Assembly: GCA_947451445.1 (NCBI GenBank)
Contig: CANFZJ010000095.1
Location: 1 to 9,345 of the forward strand
Reading direction: 5' to 3'
Source: Comamonadaceae bacterium
Lineage (GTDB): Bacteria; Pseudomonadota; Gammaproteobacteria; Burkholderiales; Burkholderiaceae_C
DNA length: 9,345 nt
The stretch's first letter is position 1; each line of letters starts with the position of its first letter. Made by a program: the position numbers and the translations under genes. The notes below the pieces were generated by a model. That model searched no databases. It saw nothing but the letters and a program-made list of their open reading frames with translations, and was not told the DNA's origin. Of this stretch, positions 6,840 to 9,345 are shown piece by piece.

Positions 6840-6851
6840 CCAACATGTTGG
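6840..6851. promoter_or_regulatory. 12-bp palindrome overlapping the -24 promoter element
   Basis: CCAACATGTTGG is a perfect palindrome; its right half provides the TTGG of the -24 element of the predicted sigma-54 promoter. A protein bound here would block RNA polymerase. It lies inside a larger dyad, TCCAAAAT (6828-6835)/ATTTTGGA (6879-6886). Confidence 0.45.
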
Positions 6852-6864
6852 CCTGGATTTTGCT
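6848..6864 (+). promoter_or_regulatory. Predicted sigma-54 (RpoN) promoter for the small secreted protein
   Basis: TTGGCCTGGATTTTGCT matches the sigma-54 consensus TGGCACG-N4-TTGCW at TGGC, the G at the seventh position, and the whole TTGCT -12 element. The invariant GG (6850-6851) and GC (6862-6863) are separated by exactly 10 bases. This predicts a transcription start near 6875, 26 bp ahead of the ATG at 6901 and upstream of a GGGAGGG ribosome site. Orientation, distance and upstream dyads all agree. By-eye prediction without a scoring matrix. Confidence 0.7.
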
Positions 6865-6890
6865 TTAAATCCTTCATAATTTTGGACTTA

Positions 6891-6897
6891 GGGAGGG
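6891..6897 (+). promoter_or_regulatory. Ribosome binding site of the small secreted protein
   Basis: GGGAGGG contains a perfect GGAGG core four bases before the ATG at 6901. It is the strongest Shine-Dalgarno in the window, implying efficient translation once the gene is transcribed. Confidence 0.8.
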
Positions 6898-6900
6898 CAT

Positions 6901-7206
6901 ATGCATAAACTGCGTTATATATTTGTGGGCCTTTATTTATCCCTTGCGGTTACAGCGGCGGTACATGCCGGTAACCAAGACCCGGTGGTCCGTAGCGCCA
7001 TCGTGTTGCAGTTCAATGCAAACGGCAACCCCCCGTCCACCGACCGGACAACCCCCGTCAACCTCACCCACCCCCCGCTGGCCAACGCGGCAGCAGCACC
7101 GTCCACCGACAACGGCCTGGCCACCTCCGACGACCACAGCGCCGGCCTGACCTGGTTTGCGGGCCTGGCGCTGATTGCTTGTATTGCCATACGGCGCATG
7201 GCGTGA
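6901..7206 (+). CDS. Small secreted protein with C-terminal membrane anchor, unknown function
   Basis: I do not recognise this 101-aa protein. Residues 1-23 form a clear Sec signal peptide with likely cleavage after AVHA. The mature part starts with a short segment (NQDPVVRSAIVLQFNANGNP), then a Pro/Thr/Ser/Ala/Asn-rich, probably unstructured stretch (about 42-80). It ends with a hydrophobic segment (GLTWFAGLALIACIAI, about 82-97) and a closing RRMA. Motif, membrane helix and terminal basic residues resemble the tripartite sorting tails of exosortase or rhombosortase substrates, but no PEP or Gly-Gly motif is present, so this may just be a membrane anchor. It has an excellent ribosome site and a predicted sigma-54 promoter, and lies between a priming glycosyltransferase and wza-type genes. 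A role at the cell surface or in matrix formation is inference from context. The coding frame is supported by signal peptide, anchor and regulation. Confidence 0.75.
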   Translation: MHKLRYIFVGLYLSLAVTAAVHAGNQDPVVRSAIVLQFNANGNPPSTDRTTPVNLTHPPLANAAAAPSTDNGLATSDDHSAGLTWFAGLALIACIAIRRMA

Positions 7207-7235
7207 CCCGGCCGTATGGAATGTCGCCAAGGCCG

Positions 7236-7247
7236 CGTATTAATACG
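7236..7247. repeat. 12-bp palindrome after the small secreted protein gene
   Basis: CGTATTAATACG is a perfect palindrome 30 bp downstream of the stop codon at 7206, with further broken GCCG/CGGC complementarity outside. It could be part of a 3' hairpin or a regulatory site for the wza-type gene; no T-run follows directly. Confidence 0.35.
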
Positions 7248-7269
7248 GCGCACTAGGTATGTAGTGGGT

Positions 7270-7298
7270 GGCCGCACACCTTCGGCCGCATTTTGTTT
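7270..7298 (+). terminator. Weak intrinsic terminator candidate
   Basis: GGCCG (7270-7274) and CGGCC (7283-7287) form a 5-bp GC stem with an 8-base loop, followed by GCATTTTGTTT. The same stretch contains a direct repeat of GGCCGCA (7270-7276 and 7284-7290). The stem is short, so partial readthrough from the small gene into the wza-type gene is plausible. Confidence 0.4.
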
Positions 7299-7340
7299 CA
7301 AGTTATTTCAATGCCCCGCAGGCGAATAGCACCGTGAAAA

Positions 7341-7356
7341 CGCGTGCTAGCATGCG
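7341..7356. promoter_or_regulatory. Near-perfect 16-bp dyad upstream of the wza-type gene
   Basis: CGCGTGCTAGCATGCG is palindromic except for one symmetric position pair, which would be a G-U wobble in RNA. It is followed at once by AAAGCTTT (7357-7364), another palindrome. It lies 37 bp before the ATG at 7394 and may be an operator or leader hairpin. No confident promoter was seen in the 187 bp between 7207 and 7393. Confidence 0.4.
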
Positions 7357-7393
7357 AAAGCTTTAGCCATTGGTGCAGCGCAGCATTTTCATA

Positions 7394-8647
7394 ATGATCG
7401 AATCCAGCTCTCGTTTCTTTACCCCTTGCCTGCATGGGCATTTCAATATCTCCACTGCCGCCGCGCCGTTGGCGTTGCCACGTGGGCTGCGGTACGGGCT
7501 GGCGCTGGCAATGGCCGTGCTGCTGTCGGGCTGCGGTAGTTTGGGCTCTGTGGCACCGGGCAGCTCGGCGGGCAATATGCGCCAGCAGTCGGCCGTCAAG
7601 CTGCCCGTCAAGCAGGGCGGTGAAGAAGCCGTACCCGCCAACGTGGCCGTGCAGGCCATTACCGCCGAACTCATCATTGCGCAAACCAAGGCCCTGGCCG
7701 CTGAATCGGCCCAGGCCGTCAACACCTCGCAAAACCAGGCCGCAGCCGTTCCCAGCTACCAGCCGCAAGACTACCGCGTAGGCCCGGGCGACGTGCTCAC
7801 CATCACCGTGTGGGACCACCCTGAGCTCACCACCCCCGCTGGCCAGTACCGTTCTGCCAACGAATCTGGCACTTTGGTCAACGAAGACGGCAAAATCTTC
7901 TACCCCTACGTGGGCGAAGTACTGGTCAACGGCCTCACCCCGCCGCAAATCCGCACCATCCTGTCCAAAAAGCTCGCTGCCTATATTGAAAAGGTGCAGC
8001 TCGACGTGCGCGTCAACGGCTTTCGCAGCAAACGCATCTACGTGGTGGGCGAGGTCAAAGTGGCCGGTCTGCTCGAAATCAACGACATCGCCATGACCAT
8101 GCTGGAGGCCGTCAACCGCGCAGGCGGCGTCACCACCGAGGCCGACCCGTCCCGCATCTTGCTCACCCGCGCGGGCACCACCTACCGGGTAGACCTGCAG
8201 GCCCTGTATGAAAACGGCGCCACCTGGCAAAACATCCGCCTGGAGCCCGGCGACGTGGTCAACGTACCCGACCGCCAGCAAAACAAAATCTTTGTGCTGG
8301 GTGAAATCTCCAAACCCGGCTCTTACGTCATGAACAAGCGCCGCTCCACCCTGGCCGAGGTGCTGTCCGACGCCGGTTGGGTCAACGAACTCACCAGCAA
8401 CCCCGGCTGGATCTACGTCATGCGCGGCAACGCCGACACCCCCGAGCTGTTCCACCTGAACGCCAGCTCCCCCGACGCACTGCTGCTGGCCGACCGCTTC
8501 CCCCTGCGCCCGCGCGACATCGTCTACGTAGACGTGGCCAGCATCGCCCGCTGGAACCGCGTCATCACCAACATCCTGCCCACCGCAACCTTGCTCAACA
8601 CCATCAGCCAGACGCAATACCCGCTGTTTGGTGGCCGCCAGCCGTAA
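7394..8647 (+). CDS. Wza-type outer-membrane polysaccharide export lipoprotein
   Basis: Outer-membrane secretin-like channel that exports exopolysaccharide, working with a Wzc-type inner-membrane partner. Using ATG 7394 it has 417 aa (E. coli Wza 379). A hydrophobic core LALAMAVLLSGC gives a lipobox with C47; the preceding n-region is unusually long, so a start at TTG 7469 or 7475, just before RGLRYG, would look more normal, while TTG 7370 would lengthen it further. Residues about 125-210 form the Poly_export domain, beginning DYRVGPGDVLTITVWDHPEL. SLBB-type domains follow at about 215-290 (IYVVGEVKVAG) and 299-385 (IFVLGEISKPGSY). The last 30 residues (WNRVITNILPTATLLNTISQ) match the amphipathic helix that builds the outer-membrane alpha-barrel of Wza. 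No good Shine-Dalgarno precedes ATG 7394. It is followed after 62 bp by the wzc-type gene, so one operon is likely. Confidence 0.92.
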   Translation: MIESSSRFFTPCLHGHFNISTAAAPLALPRGLRYGLALAMAVLLSGCGSLGSVAPGSSAGNMRQQSAVKLPVKQGGEEAVPANVAVQAITAELIIAQTKALAAESAQAVNTSQNQAAAVPSYQPQDYRVGPGDVLTITVWDHPELTTPAGQYRSANESGTLVNEDGKIFYPYVGEVLVNGLTPPQIRTILSKKLAAYIEKVQLDVRVNGFRSKRIYVVGEVKVAGLLEINDIAMTMLEAVNRAGGVTTEADPSRILLTRAGTTYRVDLQALYENGATWQNIRLEPGDVVNVPDRQQNKIFVLGEISKPGSYVMNKRRSTLAEVLSDAGWVNELTSNPGWIYVMRGNADTPELFHLNASSPDALLLADRFPLRPRDIVYVDVASIARWNRVITNILPTATLLNTISQTQYPLFGGRQP

Positions 8648-8709
8648 ACCAGTACCGCACCCACCCTGCCGCTGCCGCTGGTGGAGCCCGCCCCCTTTTT
8701 GGACGATTC

Positions 8710-9345
8710 ATGGAACAAGACCCGCTAAGACCCGCCAGCACCATCCCCGGCAACCGCCCAGAAGACGACGAAGACTTCAACTTTGGCGAAATCATCGCCA
8801 CCGTGCTCGAATACAAGTGGTTCATCCTGGCGGTCACGGCGCTGGCCGTGGCCATGGGCATCGTGGCGGTGTTCGTCACCACCCCGGTCTACAAGGCAGA
8901 CGCCGTGCTGCAGGTGGACGAAAAAGCCAAAGGCGGCCTGTCCGCACTCAAAGACCTCGACCCCCTGCTGGGCGACTCCACCTCGGTCGCTGCCGAGCTC
9001 GAAATCCTCAACTCCCGCATGGTGCTCGGCCGTGCCGTCAGCAAGCTGAACCTGGACATCGTGGCCAAGCCGCGCCACATGCCCCTGCTGGGCCGCGCCA
9101 TTGCGCGCCGCTACAAGGGCGACGGCCTGGCCGCACCCCTGGCGGGCCTGGGCCAGTTCGCCTGGGGTGGCGAGCAAATTGTGGTGTCGGCGTTTGACGT
9201 ACCCGCGCCCTTGCTGGACGACGACCTGACCCTGGTGGCAGGCGGCACCGGCAGCTACCAGCTGCTGGACGACGACGGCGCCGTGCTGCTGGCAGGGCAG
9301 GTGGGTGTACCGGCTGCGGGCCAGGGCGTGTCCATCCTCGTCAAC
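8710..9345 (+). CDS. Wzc-type polysaccharide chain-length determinant / tyrosine autokinase (partial, 3' end outside window)
   Basis: The first 212 residues are present, open to the window end. An acidic cytoplasmic N-terminus (EDDEDFNFGEIIATVLEYKW) precedes a first membrane helix at about 37-57 (FILAVTALAVAMGIVAVFV). The Wzz-like periplasmic start PVYKADAVLQVDEKAKGG follows, then DSTSVAAELEILNSRMVLGRAVSKLNLDI, which closely matches the Wzc subgroup of chain-length proteins. Family members regulate polymer length and, through a C-terminal BY-kinase domain with Walker motifs and a tyrosine tail, cycle phosphorylation; that part would lie beyond 9345 and is not seen. The ATG at 8710 has GGA six bases upstream. 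The pairing with the wza-type gene supports a Wzx/Wzy-dependent export system. Confidence 0.9.
   Translation, partial: MEQDPLRPASTIPGNRPEDDEDFNFGEIIATVLEYKWFILAVTALAVAMGIVAVFVTTPVYKADAVLQVDEKAKGGLSALKDLDPLLGDSTSVAAELEILNSRMVLGRAVSKLNLDIVAKPRHMPLLGRAIARRYKGDGLAAPLAGLGQFAWGGEQIVVSAFDVPAPLLDDDLTLVAGGTGSYQLLDDDGAVLLAGQVGVPAAGQGVSILVN

Noticed and set aside
7207..7393. Second sigma-54 promoter ahead of the wza-type gene
   Set aside because: GG and GC pairs near 7284 and 7372 were checked; their spacing is not 10 bases (the latter is 9), so the strict requirement fails.
7298..8617. 439-codon minus-strand open frame opposite the wza-type gene
   Set aside because: Antisense shadow: rich in Val, Gly, His, Asp and Gln with no domain or membrane pattern, while the plus strand has full Poly_export/SLBB homology.
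1..9345. CRISPR array, tRNA, rRNA, insertion sequence or prophage gene
   Set aside because: No regularly spaced repeats, no transposase or integrase frame, and no tRNA or rRNA-like sequence were noticed on either strand.

Overview
The window is GC-rich bacterial DNA, densely packed with genes and with strong G/C preference at third codon positions. The gene families, the dispersed palindrome ahead of queF and the hairpin after queF all suggest a betaproteobacterium of the order Burkholderiales, probably Comamonadaceae (Rhodoferax/Polaromonas type). This is inferred from style and families, not from a marker gene.

Layout. The left part (1-4191) holds a GAF-GGDEF diguanylate cyclase (+). It is followed by a convergent S41-family serine peptidase lipoprotein (-), and the two genes share the tetranucleotide CTAG as their stop codons. 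Across a 169 bp AT-rich divergent spacer lies a tight two-gene unit on the + strand: yaaA (peroxide stress, iron control) and, 4 bp later, an Fe(II)/2-oxoglutarate dioxygenase of the prolyl-4-hydroxylase type. The middle (4192-5217) carries a dispersed palindromic repeat, a long-form queF (queuosine pathway) and a strong hairpin terminator placed between convergent genes. The right part (5225-9345) is the edge of an exopolysaccharide locus: a WcaJ/PssY-type undecaprenyl-phosphate sugar-1-phosphate transferase on the - strand, then on the + strand a 101-aa secreted small protein with a C-terminal membrane anchor, a Wza-type outer-membrane export lipoprotein, and the start of a Wzc-type chain-length/tyrosine-kinase gene cut by the window end.

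How they work together. The right-hand genes fit a Wzx/Wzy-dependent polysaccharide pathway. The priming enzyme loads the first sugar phosphate on undecaprenyl phosphate, the Wzc-like protein controls chain length, and the Wza-like protein forms the outer-membrane exit. The most interesting signal is the 254 bp divergent spacer at 6647-6900. It contains a near-consensus sigma-54 promoter (GG-N10-GC at 6850-6863) just ahead of the small secreted protein. Several dyads sit about 90-120 bp upstream of its predicted start, where sigma-54 activators normally bind, and a 12-bp palindrome overlaps the -24 element. Exopolysaccharide/exosortase loci in related bacteria are known to use an RpoN-dependent regulator (PrsR family), so the small protein may be a surface or matrix protein expressed under such control. 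Its C-terminus has a membrane segment and two arginines but lacks the usual PEP motif. The left-hand and middle genes look like ordinary housekeeping or stress genes.
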